The translations under genes and the position numbers were made by a program. 55,434 bases of DNA from Agreia sp. Leaf283 (GTDB lineage: Bacteria > Actinomycetota > Actinomycetes > Actinomycetales > Microbacteriaceae). How positions within the stretch are numbered: position 1 is the first letter of the stretch; every line of letters begins with the position of its first letter. The stretch is taken from assembly GCF_001422485.1 (NCBI RefSeq), contig NZ_LMNF01000004.1:380377-435810 (forward strand), written 5' to 3'. The notes below the pieces were generated by a model. It ran no database searches. It saw nothing but the letters and a program-made list of their open reading frames with translations, and was not told where the DNA came from. Of this stretch, positions 49,714 to 55,434 are shown one piece after another.

Positions 49714-50040
49714 TCAGGAGGTCGGACCCGCGTCGGCCTCGTAGTGACGGCGCAGCAGCTCCTGTTCGGCCGGGCTCAACGCTTCTCCGATCGAGAACCG
49801 TGGCGAGTCCTTGAGCTGGTCCTTCGAATACGGCAGGCGCAGGTGCTCCCTGTCCCATTCCGCGCGGTCCAGCGGAACGAACGCGTCGGAGCCGGAGAAC
49901 AGGCCTGGATTCACGGTCGCCCACTGGGGCCGCCCGGTCTCGGCGTCGACCAGCACCTGCGTGACGGTTCCGACTTTCTGCCCGTCGGGGCCGGTGGCTG
50001 GCGCGCCGACGATGCCTCCGATGTCGCGTGACTCGATCAT
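49714..50040 (-). CDS. PRC-barrel domain protein
   Basis: 108 aa from ATG 50040. The PRC-barrel pattern covers the first about 75 residues: GPDGQKVGTVTQVLVDAETG, WATVNPGLFSGSDAFVPLDR, EHLRLPYSKDQLKDSPR. The C-terminus is helical (SPAEQELLRRHY). Such stand-alone proteins occur in stress-response gene sets of actinobacteria. It precedes no catalytic gene; the membrane protein gene upstream is 59 bp away and on the same strand. Confidence 0.85.
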   Translation of the reverse strand: MIESRDIGGIVGAPATGPDGQKVGTVTQVLVDAETGRPQWATVNPGLFSGSDAFVPLDRAEWDREHLRLPYSKDQLKDSPRFSIGEALSPAEQELLRRHYEADAGPTS

Positions 50041-50099
50041 GGGTGTCTCCTCGGCTCGTTCAGTGGGTGTTCGGGTGCTCGGCTGTTCCGTGCGGTGGG

Positions 50100-50903
50100 T
50101 CAGCGGCCGAGGCCGGCGCGGTCGACCTTGCGGTGGAAACGCATTCCACCGAGGCCGCCGAGGATGGCGCCGATCAGGCTGATGACGGCCACGGCGATGG
50201 CGGTGATCACGCTGGCCGTGGTGAGGTCGCCTTCGTCGATCGGAATCCGCGGGAAGCTGTTGAGGTTGCCCAGCACGTTGTACTGGCTGCCGGCGATCGC
50301 GGTGATGATGGCGACGACGATGGCGATGACGACCGCCCACAGCCAGACGAAGACGCCCTGCTTCATGCCGTTGAAGCGGGCCATGCGGCCGGCCACGTAT
50401 CCGCCGCAGTAGTAGGCGACGAAGATCACGACGAGCAGCGCGATGGCTCCCGCGATCCCCACGGTGTCGGCGTTGGCGACGCCTTGGTCGGCGGCCTCAT
50501 CGGCGTCGCCGGTGATTCCCAGTCCGATGGCGGCACCGGTGGCGGCGACCAAAGCGGTGAGGATCACGGCGGTGCCTGTCGCAGTCAGCCATCCGAAGAA
50601 TGCCGAGCCGATCTTCACGCCCCCGAACTCCTCCTTCTCGCGCTCGAGGACCTCCTGGCGCAGGGATGCCTGAGGCGCGGCGGGCACGGCGGCGCCCGGT
50701 TCGAGCCCGCCCGTGGTCGTCACGCCCGTGGTCGGCGTGCCCGCGGGCGTCGAGCCGGTGGTCGCGGATACGCGCGGTTCTGCAGAAGGCGGCGTTGCCG
50801 CCACGGGTGCCGGGGTAGTGGAGCGGACGTCGGGATCGTTGGCCCCGTCGTAGCCGCCCTGGGGCGGGACGCTGGAGTTCTGGGGGTGCTCGCGGTCGCT
50901 CAT
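50100..50903 (-). CDS. Four-helix membrane protein with Pro/Thr-rich N-terminus
   Basis: 267 aa from ATG 50903. The first about 100 residues are disordered and Pro/Thr/Gly-rich, then a charged helix (LRQEVLEREKEEFGG). Four membrane helices follow, with GGYVAGRMARFNGMKQG between helices 2 and 3 and a C-terminal GGMRFHRKVDRAG. The pattern resembles a family of actinobacterial stress-associated membrane proteins of unknown role. Likely co-transcribed with the PRC-barrel gene downstream. Confidence 0.75.
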   Translation of the reverse strand: MSDREHPQNSSVPPQGGYDGANDPDVRSTTPAPVAATPPSAEPRVSATTGSTPAGTPTTGVTTTGGLEPGAAVPAAPQASLRQEVLEREKEEFGGVKIGSAFFGWLTATGTAVILTALVAATGAAIGLGITGDADEAADQGVANADTVGIAGAIALLVVIFVAYYCGGYVAGRMARFNGMKQGVFVWLWAVVIAIVVAIITAIAGSQYNVLGNLNSFPRIPIDEGDLTTASVITAIAVAVISLIGAILGGLGGMRFHRKVDRAGLGR

Positions 50904-51020
50904 GATGTGCCTTCGCCTCGTTCGCGACGCCTCCGTGCTCCGCGTTGGCGCGGTCACTCCTGGACGCCGCTTACACGGACAGTACGCGCTCCACGCCCGC
51001 GTGATGATGGGCTTGACACC

Positions 51021-51039
51021 GTCCCTGACGTTCAGGGAC
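51021..51039. terminator. Hairpin after the heme oxygenase gene
   Basis: GTCCCTGA and TCAGGGAC form a perfect 8-bp stem with a 3-base loop, 30 bp past the heme oxygenase stop. No T run follows on the minus strand. Confidence 0.45.
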
Positions 51040-51068
51040 CGACCGGAGGTGCAGGTTTCCGCTGCCGA

Positions 51069-51722
51069 CTACGCGACGGCAGAGGCCTTCGCGTTCGCCA
51101 GGTCGACGAACAGCTCGGTGTTGAAGCGGTAGGCCACGAGAACCTCGTCGATCACACGATCGCGCTCGGCGTCGTCCCAGCCGGTGGCGTCGAGCTGGGC
51201 GCGGTACGTCTCCTTGAACTCCTTCGGCTTCGCGATGTCGCCGAACAGGTAGAAGCCCACGCCGTTGGTCTCGAATCCGAACTGGCGCTGCATCAGGGTG
51301 CGGATGATCTGGCCGCCCGACAGGTCGCCGAGGTAGCGCGTGTAGTGGTGGGCGATGAAGCCCCCGTTCCAGGTCGCCGCGACCTCGTTGATGCGTGCCA
51401 CGTAGCGAGCCGTCGTCGGCAGAGGAACGATCTGCTCGCGCCAGTCTTCGCCGATCAAGAAGCGGAGGTCTTCTTCGATGGCCGGAAGCCGGGTGAGCTT
51501 CGAGGTGATGAACGGCGCCGCGACCGGGTCGTTCTTCATGCGATCGGCGGCCGCCTCGATGGCCTCGTAGATGAAGAAGTGCTGTGCGACGAGCGCGATG
51601 TAGTCGTCGCGCGTGCCCTTGCCGCTCATGAGGTCACCCATGAAGCTCGCGCCTTCGCTCTCGCTGTGGCTGGTCCAGGTGCGCTCGCGCAGGGCCTGCG
51701 AGAATGGGATGACGTTGGTCAC
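51069..51722 (-). CDS. hmuO: Biliverdin-producing heme oxygenase
   Basis: 217 aa. Proximal His19 in RTWTSHSESEG, then HFFIYEAIEAAADRM, HHYTRYLGDLSGGQIIRTLM (distal helix with the GDLSGG glycines) and a C-terminal RFNTELFVDLANA. It opens heme to biliverdin, iron and CO, an iron-scavenging step. A DtxR/IdeR-type box lies just upstream, so expression is probably induced by iron shortage. Confidence 0.93.
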   Translation of the reverse strand: MTNVIPFSQALRERTWTSHSESEGASFMGDLMSGKGTRDDYIALVAQHFFIYEAIEAAADRMKNDPVAAPFITSKLTRLPAIEEDLRFLIGEDWREQIVPLPTTARYVARINEVAATWNGGFIAHHYTRYLGDLSGGQIIRTLMQRQFGFETNGVGFYLFGDIAKPKEFKETYRAQLDATGWDDAERDRVIDEVLVAYRFNTELFVDLANAKASAVA

Positions 51723-51757
51723 GATGACGACTCCAAAAATGAGGGGTTCTCTAACCG

Positions 51758-51776
51758 TGAGGTTAGCCTGCCCTTA
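51758..51776. promoter_or_regulatory. DtxR/IdeR-type iron box
   Basis: TGAGGTTAGCCTGCCCTTA matches the 19-bp consensus TTAGGTTAGCCTAACCTAA at 15 positions. It lies 36 bp upstream of the heme oxygenase start, suitable for repression by an iron-loaded DtxR-family regulator. Confidence 0.72.
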
Positions 51777-51801
51777 CTTTATAGGAGGAGCCGTGCCACG
51801 G

Positions 51802-52101
51802 CTAGTGCGGGCGCGGCTCGATGCCCAGCTTGACGCAGGCGGCGTCGTAGAGCGCGACGACCTCGCGGCGAACCTCGGCACGCTCGGTGATCGGACCGGC
51901 CGGCCAGGCGATGCGCACCTCGCTCGTGGCTCCGTCGACGGTCGCATCCCACGTCGCGACCGATCCGTCGAAGCCCGTCATGACCGCGGAGCGTGCCGCC
52001 GGGTTCGCGAACGCCCGCACGATGAGGAGGTTGTCGTCGGTGTGATCGCCGTTCATGTGCTTCAGGATGGCGGACACGACGTCGGGGCTGAAGGTGCTCA
52101 T
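51802..52101 (-). CDS. DUF2470-domain protein
   Basis: 99 aa from ATG 52101. The family pattern is clear: ILKHMNGDHTDDNLLIVRAF, then GFDGSVATWDATVDG and WPAGPITERAEVRREVVALY. DUF2470 is normally the C-terminal part of HugZ-type heme-degrading proteins; here it is free-standing, directly before the heme oxygenase on the same strand. A role in heme-iron use is likely, but the iron box is downstream of it, so it has its own promoter. Confidence 0.82.
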   Translation of the reverse strand: MSTFSPDVVSAILKHMNGDHTDDNLLIVRAFANPAARSAVMTGFDGSVATWDATVDGATSEVRIAWPAGPITERAEVRREVVALYDAACVKLGIEPRPH

Positions 52102-52200
52102 CCATCGAGCGTATACGTCGGACGCAGGTCGGCACGAAGTCGTCGACGAGTGGCGCAAATGACTTGGTGCGGCCGCTCGGTCGCTCCGTAAACTCGGCCC

Positions 52201-52722
52201 ATGCCTATCGTTCCCGAGACCAAGAGCTGGACCTGGGTGCTCGAAAAGCCGTGCCCCGAGTGCGGTTTCGACGCATCCACCACCGACGCCCGGGAGGTCG
52301 CCGACCTCACCCGCCAGAACGCCGCCGCCTGGCCCGCCGTGCTGCAGCGGGCCGATGTGCGAGAGCGACCGGATGACGACACGTGGTCGCCGCTCGAGTA
52401 CGCGGCGCACGTGCGCGACGTGTTCACGACCATGCGGGGCCGCCTCGAGCTGATGCTGGCCGAGAACGACCCGCTGTTCGCCAACTGGGATCAGGATGCG
52501 ACCGCCGTCGAGGAGCGTTACAACGAGCAGGACCCGGCGGCCGTCTCGGCGCAGCTGGTCGAGGCCGGCCACGCGATCGCCGACGCCTTCGATGCTGTGC
52601 CCCCGGATGCCTGGGGCCGGTCGGGCAGGCGGGGAGACGGTGCCAGCTTCTCGGTCGAAACGCTGGCGCAGTACTTCATCCACGATCCCGTGCATCACCT
52701 GCGCGACGTGTCGAAGGGGTAG
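52201..52722 (+). CDS. DinB-family protein
   Basis: 173 aa from ATG 52201. A four-helix DinB/YfiT-like fold with metal-type His positions: EYAAHVRDVFTTM and DPVHHLRDV. The N-terminus has a CPECG pair (PCPECGFD) that could bind zinc. Related actinobacterial proteins act as thiol-dependent (mycothiol) transferases; the substrate is not known. Confidence 0.82.
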   Translation: MPIVPETKSWTWVLEKPCPECGFDASTTDAREVADLTRQNAAAWPAVLQRADVRERPDDDTWSPLEYAAHVRDVFTTMRGRLELMLAENDPLFANWDQDATAVEERYNEQDPAAVSAQLVEAGHAIADAFDAVPPDAWGRSGRRGDGASFSVETLAQYFIHDPVHHLRDVSKG

Positions 52723-52749
52723 TGGTTTCGGTTCCAGCACGTTGGAGCA

Positions 52750-52766
52750 ATGACAATCTTTGTCAT
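52750..52766. promoter_or_regulatory. Operator of the toxin-antitoxin pair
   Basis: ATGACAA and TTGTCAT form a perfect palindrome with a 3-bp spacer, 19 bp before the antitoxin start. Ribbon-helix-helix antitoxins usually bind such short palindromes at their own promoter. Confidence 0.7.
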
Positions 52767-52784
52767 CGCTGATAGTCTCGAATA

Positions 52785-53033
52785 ATGGCGACGATGAACG
52801 TTTCTCTCACCGATTCCCTCAAGCAATTCGTCGAGTCTCAGGTCGGCGACAACGCACGGTATGGCAATGTCAGCGAGTTCATGCGCGACCTCATCCGACG
52901 TGAGCAGGCTCGCATCGAGTTCCATGCACTCGTCGCCGAAGGCGTACGCTCGGGCGACGGGTCGGAATTGAATGACGCCTACTTCGATCGACTGCACGAT
53001 CGCATCAGTGCCGCGCGCACGACCGCCCAGTGA
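52785..53033 (+). CDS. ParD-like antitoxin
   Basis: 82 aa. The N-terminal ribbon-helix-helix strand and helix (MNVSLTDSLKQFVESQVGDN, then NVSEFMRDLIRREQ) match CopG/ParD antitoxins; the C-terminal half would wrap the toxin. The GTG start of the toxin overlaps its stop (GTGA), the usual coupling. Confidence 0.87.
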   Translation: MATMNVSLTDSLKQFVESQVGDNARYGNVSEFMRDLIRREQARIEFHALVAEGVRSGDGSELNDAYFDRLHDRISAARTTAQ

Positions 53034-53347
53034 CCAAGAGGGTAGTCACTACCCGGCAGGCCGATCTCGATATCGATGAGGCAGTCGACTATGACCTCTC
53101 GCAGGCCGCATTCGACGCTGCTACACGCTTCGTCGATCGTCTCGACGCCACGAAAAGCGTGATTGCTGAGCACCCGTCGCTGGGGTCGGCGAGATATGCG
53201 GATGACGCGAGGATTCCGAGTCTGCAGAGTGTCACGCTGCCGGACTTCCCGTACATCATCTTCTATACAGACGATGCCGACGCCGTTCGCATCCACCGTG
53301 TTCTGAACACAAGCAGAGATCTTTTCGCTGTTCTCGGCAAGGGCTGA
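53030..53347 (+). CDS. ParE/RelE-superfamily toxin
   Basis: 105 aa from GTG 53030. Typical RelE/ParE features: TRQADLDIDEAVDYDLSQA at the start, an AEHPSLGSARY middle, and the C-terminal strand LPDFPYIIFYTDDADAVRIH followed by RVLNTSRD. ParE members inhibit DNA gyrase, whereas RelE members cleave mRNA; the absence of obvious RelE catalytic basic triad favours ParE. Confidence 0.85.
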   Translation: MTKRVVTTRQADLDIDEAVDYDLSQAAFDAATRFVDRLDATKSVIAEHPSLGSARYADDARIPSLQSVTLPDFPYIIFYTDDADAVRIHRVLNTSRDLFAVLGKG

Positions 53348-53382
53348 CCGCCAGTCGTTCGCGACGGGACTACGGCGCCCGC

Positions 53383-54030
53383 TCAGTCGAGCAGCTGTCC
53401 CTGCATGAAGTAGGTCGATCGGGCGAAGGCCAGCGCGGCGGCGTTCTTGTCGAGTGCGGCGGAGATGGTCGCATTCGCGAAATAGGTCGACGTGCCGATG
53501 TAGTTGTGCCGGGTCACGGGGGTGCCGACCTCTTTGAGCCGACTGACGAACAGGTCGGCGGTGAGCCCGGAGCCCCAGTCGTCGTATTCGGAGAAGTGCA
53601 GGGCGACGGGACAGGGAACGATGCCGCCCTCGCTCTCGGCCAGTCCGGCGTAGTACGCCACGACTGCGTCGACGGCACCCTCCTGGGCGCTGCGCAGGGC
53701 GAGCCAACCGCCCACTCCCATGCCGATGATCCCCACGCGTGCCGCACCCGAACTGCGACCCAGCGCGATCGCATCCGCAAGGGTCGCGATGGCGAAGCCC
53801 TCGTCGAGTCGCGAGCGAAGCAGGGCGACGCCCTCGGGGTCTACGGCGGCCACGCCGTTGAAGAGGTCGGGAACCACGACGAAGAATCCCTGCTTCGACA
53901 GGGCGGTGGCGTAGGCCTCCAAGTAGGGGAGGCGACCGTAGTCGTCGTGCACGAGCACGACCGCCGGCTGGCCCTCGGTGCCGAACATCAGCGGCCATCC
54001 GGGCGAGGGGATATCGACGAGCTCTGTCAC
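53383..54030 (-). CDS. Dienelactone-hydrolase-like protein without the catalytic triad
   Basis: 215 aa. Overall fold of the DLH family: WPLMFGTEGQPAVVLVHDDY, VVVPDLFNGV, DAIALGRSSGAARVGIIGMG and the C-terminal RHNYIGTSTYFANA. The nucleophile Cys expected in GxCxGG is Gly (GMGVGG), and the catalytic His expected in the GAxH region is Thr (YIGTSTYF). The enzyme is probably inactive or uses other residues. Stand-alone gene, convergent with parE. Confidence 0.75.
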   Translation of the reverse strand: MTELVDIPSPGWPLMFGTEGQPAVVLVHDDYGRLPYLEAYATALSKQGFFVVVPDLFNGVAAVDPEGVALLRSRLDEGFAIATLADAIALGRSSGAARVGIIGMGVGGWLALRSAQEGAVDAVVAYYAGLAESEGGIVPCPVALHFSEYDDWGSGLTADLFVSRLKEVGTPVTRHNYIGTSTYFANATISAALDKNAAALAFARSTYFMQGQLLD

Positions 54031-54080
54031 GTGGAGTCCTCCTTCGGCCGCTGTCGAAGTCTATCGAGCGCTGCCTCGGT

Positions 54081-54272
54081 CGCAGGCGGCCTACTCGACC
54101 AGTGAAACGGGAGGAGATGAACACATCCGACGCAAATACTGCGTCGGTTTGGCGTATCTCCTCCCATTCGCCAGGTTGGGCGGAGATTCCGAGCTATCGG
54201 CCGCCTCTGCGTCCCGGTATGCCGGAATCTCCGCCCGGGGTGGCCTCGATGCGGACGCAGGCGGCCTACTCG
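54081..54272. repeat. Twin-hairpin element bounded by 17-bp direct repeats
   Basis: CGCAGGCGGCCTACTCG occurs twice, at 54081-54097 and 54256-54272, 175 bp apart. Between them are two perfect stems: GGGAGGAGAT (54109-54118) with ATCTCCTCCC (54156-54165), containing an inner CCGACGCA/TGCGTCGG stem; and GGGCGGAGATTCCG (54178-54191) with CGGAATCTCCGCCC (54223-54236). It lies in the gap between two divergent genes and encodes no protein. Confidence 0.8.
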
Positions 54273-54301
54273 TGGGGCGCAGGCGCGTGACAGGATGAAG
54301 C

Positions 54302-54790
54302 ATGCCCGTCGTCGAGTCCCGTTGCGTCGTTCCGGTCGATGTCGAGACGGCATTCGCGATCTCCCAGACGACCGGCGAGATTCGAAAGCGGTGGGATCCG
54401 TTCATCAGAAGGCAGTACTTCATGCACGGCGCGACGTCGCCGGCCAAAGGGGTGCACACCTATACCGTGCAGCGCTTCGGCTTCCGGATGGAGAGCGAGT
54501 ACGTGTCGTACAAGCCGCCCTCGAACGTCGGTATGAAGATGACGAAGGGGTCGTGGTTCTTCGAGAGGCTGGGCGGCGGCTGGCGATTCGACGCCGTCGA
54601 TGACCGACCCGGTCACACGCTCGCCGTCTGGCGCTACAACTTCTCGTGCAAGCCGAAGTGGCTCGCGCCGATCGCGGAACGCATCGGCGCAGTGGTTCTT
54701 CAGCACGATATCGACCGACGCATCCGCGGTTTTGCGAGAGGATGCGAAGACCCGATCGTGCTGGCCGCGGTAGTCGATCCCCGACCCTGA
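54302..54790 (+). CDS. SRPBCC-fold protein
   Basis: 162 aa from ATG 54302, directly after the twin-hairpin element. The start SRCVVPVDVETAFAISQTTG, then KRWDPFIRRQYFM and the long C-terminal helix (AERIGAVVLQHDIDRRIRGF) fit the START/SRPBCC fold, which holds hydrophobic ligands or catalyses polyketide cyclisation. A tight binding pocket is likely; no partner gene is seen. Confidence 0.82.
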   Translation: MPVVESRCVVPVDVETAFAISQTTGEIRKRWDPFIRRQYFMHGATSPAKGVHTYTVQRFGFRMESEYVSYKPPSNVGMKMTKGSWFFERLGGGWRFDAVDDRPGHTLAVWRYNFSCKPKWLAPIAERIGAVVLQHDIDRRIRGFARGCEDPIVLAAVVDPRP

Positions 54791-54842
54791 CGTCAGCGAT
54801 CATCGACCTCGAGAATCATCGGCCTCGCCGGGCGCGGACACG

Positions 54843-54885
54843 CCCGTACCGGGCACCACACGGGGGTGGCGGTGCCCGGCACGGG
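54843..54885. terminator. Bidirectional hairpin between SRPBCC and surface-protein genes
   Basis: CCCGTACCGGGCACC (54843-54857) pairs with GGTGCCCGGCACGGG (54871-54885), 14 of 15 pairs. It lies between two convergent stops and probably terminates both transcripts. Confidence 0.75.
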
Positions 54886-54903
54886 TCTGTTCGGACGTGA
54901 TCG

Positions 54904-55434
54904 TCAGATACGAGCGCCCTTCTTGCGCGAGGTGATCATCAGAGCAAGTCCGGCCAGCAGCAGGAGCGCGATGGCTCCCGCGATCGGTGCCGCCGAGACG
55001 CCGGTGAGGGCAAGGCCCGAGGCGTCTGTTCCGGCGGTGTAGCCCGAAGCCGAGGAGCCTCCAGCGGTGACGCTACCGGCGGTCACCACAGTGGTGGTGG
55101 TGGTCGGCGTGCCAGGGGTGACCGGTTCCGTCGGGTCCGTCGGGTCGGTCGGGTCCGTGGGGTCCGTCGGGTCCGTGGGATCGGTCGGGTCGGTCGGATC
55201 CGTGGGATCTGTCGGGTCCGTGGGGTCGGTCGGGTCGGTCGGGTCGGTCGGGGTGACCGTCGGGTCGCCGATCACGGTGATGGCGTTGCCGCCCAGGTCG
55301 ATCGGAAGGTTGATCACCGGAATGATCTGGGTCCCTCCTCCGATGCTGCCCTCGCCGTCGGTCGTGTTCTCCGTCGATCCGCCGGTGGTTCCGCCGGTGA
55401 CGGTCGATCCCGATGTCGTCGGGTCGCCGATCAC
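54904..55434 (-). CDS. Cell-wall anchored protein, C-terminal part, with DPT repeats
   Basis: 176 residues visible; the N-terminal part lies beyond the right edge. The segment contains about 17 DPT/DPTE-type tripeptide repeats followed by a Thr-rich linker. The C-terminus is a sorting signal: LALTG, then a hydrophobic stretch (IAGAIALLLLAGLALMI) and a basic tail (SRKKGARI). The motif LAxTG is recognised by class E sortases of high-GC actinobacteria, so the product is likely joined to the cell wall. Confidence 0.87.
   Translation of the reverse strand: MIGDPTTSGSTVTGGTTGGSTENTTDGEGSIGGGTQIIPVINLPIDLGGNAITVIGDPTVTPTDPTDPTDPTDPTDPTDPTDPTDPTDPTDPTDPTDPTDPTEPVTPGTPTTTTTVVTAGSVTAGGSSASGYTAGTDASGLALTGVSAAPIAGAIALLLLAGLALMITSRKKGARI

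Noticed and set aside
55125-55250. CRISPR or regulatory repeat array
   Set aside because: The 9-bp periodicity encodes DPT in the surface protein frame.

Overview
The window is about 55 kb of high-GC, densely coding DNA from an actinobacterium, most likely a member of the Microbacteriaceae. This placement is an inference from gene content and is not tested here. It rests on a zinc-free rpmB-rpmG-rpsN block beside znuABC-zur, an NrtR-nadA-nadB-nadC-cysteine desulfurase cluster, a DtxR/IdeR-type box before a heme oxygenase, a surface protein with an LAxTG-type sorting signal, CopD-CtaG and PhnE-PhnE fusions, and frequent GTG starts with ATGA/GTGA stop-start overlaps. No rRNA, tRNA, transposase, integrase, phage gene or CRISPR array was recognised.

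Layout. 1-6.8 kb is a string of single genes with their regulators: an unknown partial gene, a cupin protein, an unknown protein, a divergent MmyB-type regulator/SDR pair, a TupA-like ATP-grasp, a divergent MarR/MFS efflux pair with an inverted repeat between them, and an Lrp regulator divergent from a DUF2000 gene. 7.3-8.4 kb holds a ykkC-type (guanidine-I class) riboswitch in front of an EamA transporter. 8.4-16 kb is a compact phosphonate operon (phnD, phnC, fused phnE, FAD oxidoreductase, PhnX-like HAD hydrolase, alcohol dehydrogenase) ending against a convergent GntR regulator and preceded by PHO-box-like repeats. 16-18.7 kb carries a DHA2-type MFS exporter and a tandem pair of related unknown genes. 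18.7-29 kb is a peptide or amide uptake-and-hydrolysis cluster: double AsnC regulator, alpha/beta hydrolase, creatinase-like M24 protein, DppC, DppB, binding lipoprotein and M19 dipeptidase on the minus strand, with divergent oppD-oppF across a perfect palindrome.

29-32.3 kb holds assorted small genes. 32.3-36.6 kb is zinc homeostasis: a Zur box, znuA, znuC with a His-rich tail, znuB, zur, then the cysteine-poor ribosomal proteins L28, L33 and S14 and a strong terminator. HU follows. 37-43 kb contains a TetR regulator, a CopD-CtaG copper/oxidase assembly fusion, a membrane-anchored unknown, a Pif1-like helicase and a hydrolase. 43.7-49.6 kb is de novo NAD synthesis under NrtR, with a cysteine desulfurase probably serving the NadA iron-sulfur cluster. 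49.7-55.4 kb ends with a PRC-barrel protein, a four-helix membrane protein, heme oxygenase, DUF2470, DinB, a ParDE-type toxin-antitoxin, a degenerate dienelactone hydrolase, an SRPBCC protein and the C-terminal part of a DPT-repeat cell-wall protein.

Two dispersed repeat families stand out. Family A is a palindrome of about 65 bp built on GCATCCGC/GCGGATGC, found mainly at gene ends (0.5, 3.2, 4.2, 6.2, 42.7 kb; a similar design at 44.9 kb). Family B is the 22-24 bp CCTTCGACAGGCTCAGGGAACG element, confined here to 37-49.7 kb and including a 42-bp tandem array. Both families occur inside the nadB reading frame, in frame, and are translated. Other items worth attention are the EamA gene under a guanidine-type riboswitch, two hydrolases in the peptide cluster with altered metal-ligand motifs, and a twin-hairpin element between 17-bp direct repeats at 54.1-54.3 kb.
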